Assembly (NCBI GenBank): GCA_009773315.1
Contig: WRPE01000005.1
Coordinates: 26,767 to 90,766, forward strand
Direction of reading: 5' to 3'
Origin: Syntrophaceae bacterium
GTDB taxonomy: Bacteria; Desulfobacterota; Syntrophia; Syntrophales; Smithellaceae
DNA: 64,000 nucleotides
The position numbers and the translations under genes were made by a program. This document shows, piece by piece, positions 8,813 through 20,200 of this stretch (position 1 is its first letter; every line of letters begins with the position of its first letter). The notes under the pieces are model-generated. The model was given only the letters and a program-made list of their open reading frames with translations, made no database searches and was not told where the DNA came from.

Positions 8813-10900
8813 ATGTTGGAAAAATTCTTCAACCCCCGCAGTATTGTCGTCTTCGGCGCTTCCGCCACCAAAATGAATCTGGGACAAATCGTTCTACTTA
8901 ACAACAAACAAGTCGGTTATGAGGGAAATCTCTACGGCGTCGGCTCTCAGGAAGGAGACGTGAGCGGCGTTCATATCTATACAAGCGTTGCCGATCTGCC
9001 CGAAACGCCGGATGTGGCCATTTTTCTGACACCCGCCAAAACCGTGCCCGGTCTGATGGAGGAATGCGGTAAAAAAGGCATCACCCATATTGTGATCGAA
9101 TCGGGTGGTTTCAGCGAATATTCGCACGGCGACCACACACTGGAAGAAGACGTGCTGGTCGTTGCTGATCAATACGGCATGAAAGTCATCGGCCCGAATT
9201 GCGTGGGCACCGTCAATTTTGATTTAAAAATGATGATGCCGTTTGCCTTCTTCAAGGATATTCCCATCGGCGGCAGGCTGGGACTCATTTCTCAAAGTGG
9301 CGGCGTGGGTGGTTCCTATCTGCGCGCGATGTCAGGCTACGGAATCAAACCCGGAAAATTCGTGGCCATAGGCAATAAACTCCAGCTCGATGAAGTGGAC
9401 TTTCTGGATTACTTCATGCAGGACGGCAAAACCGATATCATTGCTCTGTATCTGGAAGGTTTTAAAAAAGGCAGGGTATTTTTCGACCTGGCCCGCAAAT
9501 CGCAAAAGCCGATTGTCATCCAAAAGTCGAACCGCTCGCCGATCAGTGCGAAAATCGCGCAGTCCCATACGACGGCGCTGTCCAGCGACGATACCGTTGT
9601 CGATGGCGCGCTCAAGCAGGCCGCGGCCATTCGTGTGGATGACGAACTGGAGTTCATCAACGCCATCAAGATCGTTCGCCTGCCGCTCATGAAAGGGCGG
9701 CGTATTGCAGTCCTTTCGCGCTCGGGAGGCCATGCGGTGTTGTCCGCCGACGCCTGCGCGAAATTCGGCTTTGAGATGGTTCCCTTTCCCCCGTCTTATA
9801 TCGAACAGCTCAAAACGATTTACCACACGCGTGTCATCGCACATCAGAACCCCCTGGATCTGGGTGAAATCTTCGATTACACAATATTTACCAAGATTCT
9901 GGAAGAAGCGCTGAAACTGGACACCTACGACGGCGTACTCTTCAATCATCTGTATTCATCGGATTTTGAGGGAGCGATGTCGCGAACATTTCTGGCGGGC
10001 GTGGAAAAGCTGGTTGCCAAATATGCCAAACCGGTTTCTCTCACCATGATCTCTGACCGGGAAGAAATTCTAAAAGTGCAGCAGAGTCAACCCTTTCCCA
10101 TTTTCACTTCCCCGCTGGAGGCTGCCGCCGCGTTGAATGTCTCTCTGACCTATTATGAACAAAAAGCGGCGCGGGACAACCGGGGCAAAACGCCAAACCA
10201 TAAAATGGATCTGCGCACCGTGGCAGCCATCCGGGAGCGTTGCGCACGTGAAGAAAGAATCCCTTTAACGGATGAGGCTCTCACCATCTGCGCCGCAGCC
10301 GGTTTGACACCAATCCCCCATCTGGTCATCCGCAATGAACAAGAGTTAAAAAAAATGCCCCTGCATTACCCCTTGGCCGTGAAACTGATTTCGCGCGACG
10401 CGTCGCATAAATCCGACGTGGGCGGCGTGCTCTTGAATATCGGTTCGAAAAAGGAATTGTTATCCGCTATCTCCGGCATTCAAAAGGCGGTGCGTCAGGC
10501 AAAATCGCGTCCCGCCATCGACGGTTTCCTGCTTCAGGAAATGTCGCCCGAAGGCGTCGAATGCTTTGTCGGCGGACGGCAAGACCCGGCCTTTGGCCCG
10601 GTTATCATGGTCGGACTGGGGGGCGTATTTATTGAAATATTCAAAGACACGGCGCTGAGGCTCGCGCCTGTTACAAAAAATGAAGCTGAAGGCATGCTCA
10701 AAGAGTTGAGGGCGTATCCGCTGCTCACCGGCGCCAGAGGCAGAAAACCGGCGGACGTTAAATCCCTTGTGGATGTCGTTTGCCGGGTGTCCGCTCTGCT
10801 TGCCGCCTGCCCGGCAATCAGCGAGATTGACCTTAATCCGGTTATTGTTCATCCCAAAGGACAAGGTGTGTCGCTGGTCGATGCGCGCGTCTTTTTCTGA
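8813..10900 (+). CDS. Acetate--CoA ligase family protein (ADP-forming acyl-CoA synthetase, alpha-beta fusion)
   Basis: MLEKFFNPRSIVVFGAS CoA-binding domain, GLISQSGGVGGS, ATP-grasp C-terminus (PLAVKLISRDASHKSDVGGV); RBS AAAGGAG upstream of 8813. Confidence 0.93.
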   Translation: MLEKFFNPRSIVVFGASATKMNLGQIVLLNNKQVGYEGNLYGVGSQEGDVSGVHIYTSVADLPETPDVAIFLTPAKTVPGLMEECGKKGITHIVIESGGFSEYSHGDHTLEEDVLVVADQYGMKVIGPNCVGTVNFDLKMMMPFAFFKDIPIGGRLGLISQSGGVGGSYLRAMSGYGIKPGKFVAIGNKLQLDEVDFLDYFMQDGKTDIIALYLEGFKKGRVFFDLARKSQKPIVIQKSNRSPISAKIAQSHTTALSSDDTVVDGALKQAAAIRVDDELEFINAIKIVRLPLMKGRRIAVLSRSGGHAVLSADACAKFGFEMVPFPPSYIEQLKTIYHTRVIAHQNPLDLGEIFDYTIFTKILEEALKLDTYDGVLFNHLYSSDFEGAMSRTFLAGVEKLVAKYAKPVSLTMISDREEILKVQQSQPFPIFTSPLEAAAALNVSLTYYEQKAARDNRGKTPNHKMDLRTVAAIRERCAREERIPLTDEALTICAAAGLTPIPHLVIRNEQELKKMPLHYPLAVKLISRDASHKSDVGGVLLNIGSKKELLSAISGIQKAVRQAKSRPAIDGFLLQEMSPEGVECFVGGRQDPAFGPVIMVGLGGVFIEIFKDTALRLAPVTKNEAEGMLKELRAYPLLTGARGRKPADVKSLVDVVCRVSALLAACPAISEIDLNPVIVHPKGQGVSLVDARVFF

Positions 10901-10927
10901 AAAGAATCACGGGCGTGAATCCCCCTT

Positions 10928-10965
10928 TGCGGGATAAGTGAAATTAATCAATTCCCGCTTGTAGC
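10928..10965 (+). repeat. Single arm related to the 1977..2060 palindromic element
   Basis: TTTGCGGGATAAGTGAAATTAATCAATTCCCGCTTGT vs TTTGCGGGATAAGTGAAACGAATCAATTCCGACCTGT at 1977. Confidence 0.65.
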
Positions 10966-11341
10966 TTTCAGGTGTCCCGACCTATACTTGACTTAACAGA
11001 CAGTGCCCAATTAAGTTTTGCCTTGACACTCATAACACCTACGAGTCCTTAACCGCGGTAGCTGTCGCTATTTGATGGTTATTTATTGAAGTCGGTATTT
11101 TGGGGAAATGAGTTCGTGTAGTAGAGTACTTTTGGTAATGCTCAATTACAGTCCGCAAAAGCTGATATCATTATGATCATTTTTCTTGACGATTCGCAAG
11201 AAGTGTCTATGAAAGCCCGTCACCCAGCCCTTAATAAACCTGATGCTATGGAATATCCTCGTTCCAAGCGGTCAATGATGATTTATTTCCCTGGGTTTAC
11301 GGTTCTATGTACGTTCTGGCTCTATTCCCAAACTAAGAATG

Positions 11342-12043
11342 TCATGCCAATTCAAGAAGTCCTTTCCGAAAATCATACAGCACTCCGTCTGCTTGAAGAC
11401 AACCCGTCATAAGCCATTGCACCCATTCGTCTAGAATTTTCAAGGCGTCACTTCCCAAGCAGAACGGTGTGCATTCATATGCTTTTTGATCCGTACCAAT
11501 GGGTTGAATGTGGTCCAAACGCAAAATGGAGGAATTAGTTTTCTCCGGTAATTTATCCCACATGTACTGGGGATATTCGCACTCTTGGACTCGTTTTACA
11601 AAATCCGGATTCCAGCCGCCCGTTTTTCCGGAGAACTCTGCGCCATAATAGGGCGCAACTAAAATGTATGGAAGAAACTGCCATGCCGCACCACCAGCCC
11701 GCTGGCGCTTCGGGACTTCAGGAGGTTCAGAACCAACAACCAGAACGGGATGTTTTTTCATGCGATACACAGCACGAACTTCGCCGGCATAAGAGGGTAA
11801 TGCGGCAATAGGAAGTTTGGGGTATTCATGCAGCTTCTTTATCTGTAGGGGCTCAATTTTGTAGTTGGCCTTGGAATGATCCATCGGAGAGGATCGCCCC
11901 TCAGGCACCAGGATCATGGGTTGTTGATCCATATGAGGAATGAAGGCCCATAAGAGTCTTCCCCTGCGCAGATCGCAGGTATTGTCATTAATCCACCAAT
12001 CGTCAATGAAATATTGAATCGAATGTTCAGAATATTCCTTCAT
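11342..12043 (-). CDS. Putative toxin partner of Panacea protein (possible PemK/MazF-like fold)
   Basis: Overlaps the 3' end of the Panacea-like gene; RRGRLLWAFIPHMDQQPM...KKHPVLVVGSE resembles an SH3-like MazF core. ORF track start 12160; start at 12043 gives a modest overlap. Confidence 0.5.
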   Translation of the reverse strand: MKEYSEHSIQYFIDDWWINDNTCDLRRGRLLWAFIPHMDQQPMILVPEGRSSPMDHSKANYKIEPLQIKKLHEYPKLPIAALPSYAGEVRAVYRMKKHPVLVVGSEPPEVPKRQRAGGAAWQFLPYILVAPYYGAEFSGKTGGWNPDFVKRVQECEYPQYMWDKLPEKTNSSILRLDHIQPIGTDQKAYECTPFCLGSDALKILDEWVQWLMTGCLQADGVLYDFRKGLLELA

Positions 12044-12830
12044 CGGATCTCGCCCGGGATTTCCATATTTCATCCGAAAAAATGATTTCGCCGGTACTCG
12101 GCAGGATAGGTGCGCCCGCCAGTTCATCAAGCCAGGCAACTCCATCAAAAAAGATGTCATCGTATCTCGGAGCGGGTTCCGGTCTTACCATTTTTTGATT
12201 CCGCTCCTTTTCCGCCAAACGGCTTTTAATTCTTTCTTTTAATATCGCCAATTGTTCTTTCCTTTGCTTCATTTCCTTTTTCGAAAGTGCAGCTGTCTGC
12301 GGTGCCTCTACACTCTTCTCTTTTTTTGAATCCATCGTACCTTGGTCTTGCGGGCGCGTGAAGGAAAGTCGCTCAAGGGGTGCTGCGTGCAGCATCGGCC
12401 AGGTGGTATAGACATGGTGCAAGAGGCCCGTTGTATCATCGCCAAATTCATGGACTGCATCCCTTATGGCGTGACGCACCTCAAAGGGCAACAAAGATTG
12501 TAATGATTCATACAATTCGTCATCCTGTAATCTCCACCGCACAAAGTCCGACTTGTATTTATAGGACGTTATTGTTCGTTCCGTTGCGTTGACATCCTGA
12601 ACAACTGTTTTTATTCGTGAATAAACATCTGGTGACCAAGGACCATAGTGATAGAATTGCCATTCTGCGCCGGTTAAAGTCTCACCCTCATGAGCTTCCG
12701 CGAAAGCTAAGTCCGCCAGATAGACGTATTTCACTATATGGATGGGACCAAGCTCCTGGTTCCCAAAATCATCTTGGCCAGCTGCGGCAAGGATATACTT
12801 CACTATGAGATCAATTTTTGCTGTATCCAT
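12027..12830 (-). CDS. Panacea-domain (DUF4065/SocA-like) protein
   Basis: IDLIVKYILAAAGQDD...LGPIHIVKYVYLADLAFAEAHEGETLTGAEWQFYHYGPWSPDVY is Panacea/SocA-like. Confidence 0.8.
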   Translation of the reverse strand: MDTAKIDLIVKYILAAAGQDDFGNQELGPIHIVKYVYLADLAFAEAHEGETLTGAEWQFYHYGPWSPDVYSRIKTVVQDVNATERTITSYKYKSDFVRWRLQDDELYESLQSLLPFEVRHAIRDAVHEFGDDTTGLLHHVYTTWPMLHAAPLERLSFTRPQDQGTMDSKKEKSVEAPQTAALSKKEMKQRKEQLAILKERIKSRLAEKERNQKMVRPEPAPRYDDIFFDGVAWLDELAGAPILPSTGEIIFSDEIWKSRARSDEGIF

Positions 12831-12885
12831 TACGCCACTCAGTATATAGGTTTTGCTCTCGTGTCAATATTTCCTTCTTAATCGG

Positions 12886-14865
12886 TCAACCATTTTTCAC
12901 ATAGGTTATCATCGTCGCCTTGCAGCGGCGCTTGGTCTGATCGACGAAGCCAAGCGTGAATTTTCCTTCCGGTTTTTGGAAGATATCCAATCCGCGGCCA
13001 AGGATGATTTTCCATCCCGTGTCGGCTTCAATCGAGCGGTCGTGTAAGCCTGTTTCAAAACGATAGGTAAGGCTGATGCGATCTTGGGCAAGGCTTTCTT
13101 TGAGTTCCTCCAGCTTTGCCGAGGCATCTTCTTCCTGTCTTTTGGCATCTGATCCCGTCACGAGTTCAATCGCTAATCCTGTCTCTGAAGAACTTAAGCC
13201 CTCACAGAAATTAAGAAAATTGTGAATTTGATAGTCATAACGGATAAAGGGGTCAACCAATCTGATAATTCTTGCCCCTTTCAAGTAGGGGTTGAACAGC
13301 CGGACGTATGAAACCCCGCGCTGTCCTTCGTTAATGTTTAATGTGGTCTCAATAGGTTTTCTGTCTGTTGACAAGCTGTCAGCCGGTTCAGCTACTTTTT
13401 CCGGCTCAGGTTTTTCTTCGGGATGAGACATCTGAAAATCATCCGGCTGTTCGCTCTTTATCGTGACCCATTGATATTCTTGATCCAACCTGGCCAATTC
13501 ATCCCGAATTTGTTGCCGCATCCGAACAGCTGGATTGACGCAATACTCGACAAATTCTTCATCTGTAACCTGCAAATCGGGGAACAATAGTTTAAGAAAG
13601 CCCTCGGCAATCCGAGCGACAGCCTTGTGATCGCGCATATCATCACAGGAGGGAAGACGCATGCTATGGGAGACATAGTCGGCATATTGCAGATCGCTTC
13701 GCAACTCATGGAGGACTTCGCTGAAAAAGTCTCCTTTGAATCCCAGGCTTTTTGAAGGCGTATTCTTCGTGATGCGCGGCATAAACCACCCCTCAAGCAG
13801 ACCATGCAAGCGATCCACAAAAGCCGATTCCTGAAGGGATGAAGGCAGTTCCTTGAAAATGCCATTTGTTTCATAGAGGGGCCGTCTATCGGGGCCAATG
13901 GTAATATTGCCCAGAATGGCGAAGCCGCATTCGGCTGTACCCATATCGCCGGTGGCCCTGCGATAACGGCCGCTTTCCAAATACATCTTAAGCGCCGCCA
14001 TTGCCTCTCCGGCCGCATCCGTGTGGATCTTCTGAACCTCATCAATAACGACCACGTCATATCTGGGTATCAGTCCGAGCTGTTTGCTCTGACTGTTAAA
14101 GAACAAGGTAGGTGCGGACAGTTTACCTCCCGGGATAACAGCGGCATACCGACTAATATTGTCAAAAACAAAGGATTTTCCTGTGCCTTTAGGGGCGAGC
14201 TCGGCAAGGTTGATCCGCGGCTGAACCAAGGGAATGATACGGCTAAGCAAAAGCATCTTCTGGGGGAGGGTGTGCGTATCTGGATTAAATTGACAGCTCG
14301 ATATCAACAAATCGATCCACTCCGGGAGAGTGAAATGTTTTCGACAGTCCCGGAAATATTTCAGATCCACCCCGGGACTCTGAAACGGTTTAAAATCTAC
14401 CATCCAGATCTGTCCCTTTTTGACTTCTTCCCCGTCGGGCGGGACATAGCGCAGGGTGCCAAGTCCCCACATGCCTGTCTTGAGTAGCATCTGATTTTCA
14501 TCAATGATGCCCTTTTGAACCATAGCGCTATTTGTATCCAGCACAGGAATACTCAATTCATGGGTATTCCTGGCGAGGTTGACGTTGACCCGAAAGTCGT
14601 CAATAATCTTCACTTCTTCCTGTTCCTTCAAGCGATTGAGGAGGATGTTTTTATCTGCCTTCTGCGGCAGATAAGAGGATACAATCTTGATAATTTCCTC
14701 ACGTCCGCCTTCTGTCAATACATCTTCTGCGAGGAATTGGCTGATGATCCATTCACCCACATACACAGGGATAGCTCGTGCCCCGAAACCGGCTTTTGAC
14801 ATCAGTCCCTTATTGATGACCACCTCTCCGTAGTAGTCTCTCGCTTTTGTTTCAAATGATTTCAT
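12886..14865 (-). CDS. brxL: BREX system Lon protease-like protein BrxL
   Basis: 659 aa; ELAPKGTGKSFVFDNISRY Walker A, YDVVVIDEVQKIHTDAAGEAMAALKMYLESGRY; adjacent to pglZ/brxC. Confidence 0.9.
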   Translation of the reverse strand: MKSFETKARDYYGEVVINKGLMSKAGFGARAIPVYVGEWIISQFLAEDVLTEGGREEIIKIVSSYLPQKADKNILLNRLKEQEEVKIIDDFRVNVNLARNTHELSIPVLDTNSAMVQKGIIDENQMLLKTGMWGLGTLRYVPPDGEEVKKGQIWMVDFKPFQSPGVDLKYFRDCRKHFTLPEWIDLLISSCQFNPDTHTLPQKMLLLSRIIPLVQPRINLAELAPKGTGKSFVFDNISRYAAVIPGGKLSAPTLFFNSQSKQLGLIPRYDVVVIDEVQKIHTDAAGEAMAALKMYLESGRYRRATGDMGTAECGFAILGNITIGPDRRPLYETNGIFKELPSSLQESAFVDRLHGLLEGWFMPRITKNTPSKSLGFKGDFFSEVLHELRSDLQYADYVSHSMRLPSCDDMRDHKAVARIAEGFLKLLFPDLQVTDEEFVEYCVNPAVRMRQQIRDELARLDQEYQWVTIKSEQPDDFQMSHPEEKPEPEKVAEPADSLSTDRKPIETTLNINEGQRGVSYVRLFNPYLKGARIIRLVDPFIRYDYQIHNFLNFCEGLSSSETGLAIELVTGSDAKRQEEDASAKLEELKESLAQDRISLTYRFETGLHDRSIEADTGWKIILGRGLDIFQKPEGKFTLGFVDQTKRRCKATMITYVKNG

Positions 14866-14881
14866 TGCCTTGCCTTTCTTA

Positions 14882-17272
14882 TTATAGATCCGTCAAACTG
14901 AACCCGCCCGTTAGAGCTGATCGGAATTCCGCTGCTGTTTCTATTTTCATAACCCTCTCTTCTCCGGCTATTTCATAGGCGCATTGCACTATCAGCGATT
15001 CCTGACTAATGGCGGATTTGTTGAAATAGCAATCCAATTGAATGGTCGTGGTTTTCTCTTTTATCAAGACGGGAATTACCTGCCCTTTAATCTCCGCGAT
15101 AGGTTTCACGACCGTCATGCGCAGGATTCGGATATCTTCCGGATTAGGGTTCAACATCTCTATCCTTAAAGGAGTGATCCGCTGAATGTGAAAAACCGCT
15201 TTACCCGATGCAGTATCCACTCTTAAGTCCAAGAAACGTGCTTTCGGCGCATTCCAGGCAGCCTTCACAGCTTTAAAGAAAGCCGCCGGGACGATCACCT
15301 CCTCCGGTGTGGCGCCCCCGTGCGTATATCCCTTCCCCCTCTTACCGGCGCGAACGGTATGGTGGCCTCGTGGAATAAAGAAGACATTGTCGCCGATCGT
15401 AAAGGGTGGGATAAAACGGTATCCTAAATCCCAAAGATTCGCCGGCACTGCATCGGCAATGCCTTTTTCGATCACGGCAAAGCGGCGGCGTTCATCAGGA
15501 AATAGTTTATTCAGCGTCTTTGACTCGAATGCCTGAGCTTCACTATCCAAGATGAAACAGGCGCCATGGTCTGTCAAGACATAGAGACCGAAGGATTCTC
15601 TTTGGCCAGGGCAACGGTCCAGGAGCGCGGCGACCGTGTCACTCACCCGCATGAACAATCGATGGAGTTCTCCCTCATGGGTCTCACCTTTCGCTTCCGG
15701 ATCGCCATGAAGTATCTCATCGCCGGCAAGTAAATTGAGGTAAAGAACCGTCGGCTCGGTGGGCGCTGAGAAATCAGCAAGCTTTTTTAGATCCGACAAG
15801 TAGATGACTTTCTTGCCATCCCAGTCATTCGCTGCTCGTTCATGGAGGAGCGCGTCATAAGACTTTGGCGGAGAGTTCCAGGCCCCACTGAACAGAGCCG
15901 GTTTCACAAACTCCGTATCCGTTGGCAGGGGCGCAAAGCGATACGCCAGGGCATGGCGATTTAAACCCGTTTTCCGCAAGGCATCTTCAAATATCGGCCA
16001 GAATGTTACCGGAAGCCCATCTGCCAAGATGATCAACGAAAGCGATTCACTGCGGATAGAATCGCGAAAAGAATGGAGGGTATGAATCGAGCTTATTTCA
16101 GCGTTCTGATGAACAGCCGCATAGTCTCGGATATACCAATCCGTAAATAATCGCACGGCCTCCTCCACATCTTCATCATAGTGGCTATTTTTCGTCTGCC
16201 AATACCGATACGGCAAGTAGGAATCCACTGCCCAGGCTGCCCACGCCGATGGACTATTCAGCGAATCCTTATCCGGTAGAGCCGGTTTGGGTGGCACCAC
16301 CAGGTAATCAAGGGTTGTCAACTCGGTAGTTTCTAACCCAGTACATTGTCGGAATTTTTCCTTCACGGTGGCAATATCTTGCGCTACCGGGGCAAACCGG
16401 CCGGCTTTCAAAAGGCTTTTTACCAGCTTGAATTCCAAAATCAGTAGTCCAGAGGCAACCTTAACTACTTTTTGAAAGGCATTGCTGGAATCAACTTCCT
16501 GAACGATGTCCTTAAAGAATAATGCTATTTGTATCGCCGCTTCTTCAATGGCTAAAAGCTCCAGGGGAAGATCCTTCAATAACGCCAGAGGGATGCTCCG
16601 TAAAATGTTTGCCTGCTGCAATGATATGACATATTCAAGAAGTTTAGGAGGGTATGCTCCGAGCAGTACATAAAGGCTCATGTCCCGCCATAGATTTTCC
16701 GCCCGACTGATAAGCACGGGTAACAATACCTTTTCCCAATCCTGATCGGCATGCGAAAGCCAGATTTCCCCTTGCTCAAGCAAACAACGGGAAAGAAGAG
16801 GATAACGATCAAATACACTTTTCGCTTCCTCGCGGTAAAGAGCGGGCACTATTTCGGCAATACGGCTTCGATCGAATTGATTCCCGCGAAATGAAGGCCC
16901 TAAGAGATGGACCAGGAGCGCTTCTGCAAAAGGGCAGAGCTTTTCATTCTTTACATCCAAATCGAGAAGCTTTTGCGATACAACGTCCTCATCCGTTAAC
17001 CATTCCGGCAAGGTAACATTCCACGTCTCAGAAAGGATGAGCCGCGCCGTTTTCTCAACACAATCAAAGGGCAATTGGATCTGCTCGCAAAAATGCTGCA
17101 GCCAGGCAAAGAGATAACGCTTCCGTACCCAGATTTTCAGAGATTTATTCTTGGATACTTGAGCGATAAGGGCGTGACAGGCTTTCACGTAACCCGCCTC
17201 CCCCTCTGCCAGAAAAACGCCCTCAGGCAAGACATGGCTATAGTCGCCAATGTAGCTGATTTCAAATTTCAT
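14882..17272 (-). CDS. pglZ: BREX system alkaline-phosphatase-like PglZ
   Basis: 796 aa; LSLIILADGLPVTFWPIFEDAL, FGLYVLTDHGACFILDSEA, HGGATPEEVIVPAAFF; 4-nt overlap with brxC. Confidence 0.9.
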   Translation of the reverse strand: MKFEISYIGDYSHVLPEGVFLAEGEAGYVKACHALIAQVSKNKSLKIWVRKRYLFAWLQHFCEQIQLPFDCVEKTARLILSETWNVTLPEWLTDEDVVSQKLLDLDVKNEKLCPFAEALLVHLLGPSFRGNQFDRSRIAEIVPALYREEAKSVFDRYPLLSRCLLEQGEIWLSHADQDWEKVLLPVLISRAENLWRDMSLYVLLGAYPPKLLEYVISLQQANILRSIPLALLKDLPLELLAIEEAAIQIALFFKDIVQEVDSSNAFQKVVKVASGLLILEFKLVKSLLKAGRFAPVAQDIATVKEKFRQCTGLETTELTTLDYLVVPPKPALPDKDSLNSPSAWAAWAVDSYLPYRYWQTKNSHYDEDVEEAVRLFTDWYIRDYAAVHQNAEISSIHTLHSFRDSIRSESLSLIILADGLPVTFWPIFEDALRKTGLNRHALAYRFAPLPTDTEFVKPALFSGAWNSPPKSYDALLHERAANDWDGKKVIYLSDLKKLADFSAPTEPTVLYLNLLAGDEILHGDPEAKGETHEGELHRLFMRVSDTVAALLDRCPGQRESFGLYVLTDHGACFILDSEAQAFESKTLNKLFPDERRRFAVIEKGIADAVPANLWDLGYRFIPPFTIGDNVFFIPRGHHTVRAGKRGKGYTHGGATPEEVIVPAAFFKAVKAAWNAPKARFLDLRVDTASGKAVFHIQRITPLRIEMLNPNPEDIRILRMTVVKPIAEIKGQVIPVLIKEKTTTIQLDCYFNKSAISQESLIVQCAYEIAGEERVMKIETAAEFRSALTGGFSLTDL

Positions 17273-20200
17273 GAATCACTCTTCCCTACCAGATTTTCAT
17301 GAATGGCCTTTACCAGCTTTTCCCTGGCTTCTATTGATAGTAGGCCCTGTGCAACGCCCTGTTGCAAAAGTGACTTCAGGACGGCAACTAAACCCTCGCG
17401 ACTATCGGGAAACTTAAATGAAGCTTTTTTGTTTCCAAAAAGATCCCTATCCACGGCAACTTCATATTTTTTTGCTTTGTTGACCACCTCAATGGCAACC
17501 ACATCGCTTAAGTTGCCATGCTCGTCCCGAGCGCGCATTTTGACAATGACACTTGCCTTTTCTTTTACAAAATCGGAAAGATCCATTTCTTCCTTGACGC
17601 GTAAGGCAGTTTCTGAATTTTTAGGATCATCCCCTGTGATGGTGTAGATCATTTCTGCGGCGCCCTTAGGTACGAAAATAACCGGCTTTTCGCCTTCGCC
17701 GATTTCATAAGTTTTTTTGGCTATTTTAGGAATGGGAACATCGGGTTTGGCCTCGTCTATTAAGACCTTGGCCTGCTTAATTTTTGCCACATAATCCGCT
17801 GTTTGGACAGTCGTCCAGTCTACCACTGGTGTAAATCCATACGCCTCGGGCAGTTTTTTGTAGAGTCGCGTCTTCATGTCATCAGATTTGGCCAGTTGTG
17901 AAAGCAACCCGTAAGCTTCACCTTCATCATATTTCGATGGGTCACGCTGGTTTGGGTTCAACCCTTTGTACCACTTATCAAGAGCGGCCTCGCATTCCAC
18001 AACATCACCCGTTGCATCAAAGACTTTACAAACTGCCTGGGCAATGGAATTTTGAAGACTCTGAAGCCCGGCATCAAAAAGTTTGACGTCGGAAGCGAAC
18101 GCCTCACCAATGGCCTGAACATTCTTTTCCAAAAGATTATCTCCGGCTGGCTCATTGCTATACAGGGATGGCAGTCCATGCAAAATAAGATCAAAGCGTT
18201 CAATGTGCCCAGCATCATCAAGCAATGCTTTCAACTGCTTCAATCTCGGCTGTTCTTTCTTTTCATAGAGATCCACAATCCTGGCTGCCTTGGGAAGTTC
18301 TCGCCACCATGTCTTTACCAGTTCTACCGTTTTTTCAACGGAGCGGACTTCACCGTGCTTCAGAGCCGGCGCATGAACCGCCTTGGCAACGACATCCACC
18401 AATTTGCGCTGAGCTTCTGAAATCTGGAAAACCTCCACAACGACCTTTGTGGCCGGGTCCGCCACAATTTGAATGACGTCTTCATAAGTCCTGATATTCT
18501 TTTCCACAGTTTTTGTCGTGTCGGTATATATTCGCAAGCTCTCACCAAAAGCGCGGAGCACATGCGCAAGAGCAAGAGTCTGAGCTGTCCCGCCGGCACC
18601 ATAAGGCGGTTTCCCGACATCGCAAAGGAAATTGCCCAATGCCAGCATTTTGCCTGCCGGCAGGCTTTTAAGTTCCGTGCACAATGCCTTCAGCACAGGG
18701 TAGTTATCTGAAATCTTACCGGGGTCACTTTCACAATCAAAATACGTTACTGTTCCTTCCTTTCCAATCATTCTTAGTGCGCCCGCGCCCTTTAGAAGAA
18801 CTTTCTCTAAGTAGCGCTTTTCTCCGTGATTATCAGGGTTCCCATTGTCAATCATCACCCGATCCGATTCGAGCAATACCTTGACTGCCTGCTTCAATGC
18901 ATTGTTCTTGCCTGTTCGCCATTTATCATCATGGCAGGTATTCAAGTCGGGGTGACTTATGCGACAGCGTTTCTTATATAGATTTTCGCAGAGCTGGTCT
19001 GCCGGGCGGTGTGGCTGAGGAGGCTGGTCCACTAGAACCTGCTCATCCTTCCCATACCAGCATGCCTTTTCGCCGCTTGAGATGTCCCGGAGTATCCGTT
19101 GCAACTGGACACGGTAACCGTCCTCGCCGTTTTCAAAAATATCGCGCAATCTTGACTCCGTCTGTGCACTAATCTTGACAGCCTCATTCGGAGGCAAGTA
19201 ATAACGGCAGGCTTTAACACGCAGCAGTGTATCGATGAAGGGTTGCGGAGCGTGAGGAATCGCGACGGCTATGTTCTCATTGGGAACGTCCTTGACAGCG
19301 TTTCTGGCAATTTGAATATCCGTCTCGTTCTCACAAAGGGCATAAATAACCGTTCCTTCGCTTCTATTCTTATCCTTGGCCAAGTCCTGCTCACATTCCT
19401 GCTGGATATCTTTCCAAAGCTTTTTTCCAATGTCCTTCGGACGAACAAAACGCCTCTGAAACCTTTTGTCTTCACTGAATGCCAGGTTAAACTGCTTGGC
19501 ATAGAGGAATTCAAGTTCCTGGGGATCACCAGCCTCCGCAAGCAAGGCTTCGATCTCGTCTTTGGGATGGAGAGACTCATCAGTCAAAAAGCGGTCAATG
19601 AGGTCGTAGGGGTCTTCTCCTGTGCCTGCGGCAAGCTCGTATGTTTTGGATTGCTGCCGGAAAAATATCGCCCCAGTCTTCACGAGGACCTTCAGATGAC
19701 TCTCCATCTTTTTCTTTTCAACTGCGGAAAGACAGTAGATGCCAAACTGTAGATTCTCCAGGTTGGTAGGAATTTGACAGAGCTCATAGATGAGGATGGT
19801 TCGTAGAATTACGAGGCGCTCATCCATCAGATCACCGAACATATCACCCTCGTCGACCTTCCTAAGCGCTTCAATGCTGGCGTAGTAACCATTTACGAGC
19901 TGGCGCTGCCGTTCACGCAATTCTGTATTTTTCAGGGATAGCTCCTTCTGAAAGAAGCCAAATAATTGATCCACAACATAGAGATTAAGTTTGCCGCCGC
20001 TAATAGTGATATCCGACTTGGCAATGAAATCGGCAAACGACCCTTCCGCACCGCCGACATCCCCGGAAAAGAAGGTGAACGTGCTGCGAGCGTCTGATCC
20101 TATCTCGGAAGAGAGTTTCAAAAGACAGGCCAGAGCCATGGGATGCATACCGTAGATATCTTCCAGAACCTTTTCTCGGATTTTCTTCATGTCCTCAAGC

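Noticed and set aside
9332-9949. 205-aa minus-strand ORF opposite the acyl-CoA synthetase
   Set aside because: Antisense shadow ORF, no motif support.
11173-11412. 79-aa plus-strand ORF at the BREX island left edge
   Set aside because: Overlaps the tail of the opposite-strand gene and has no homology cues.
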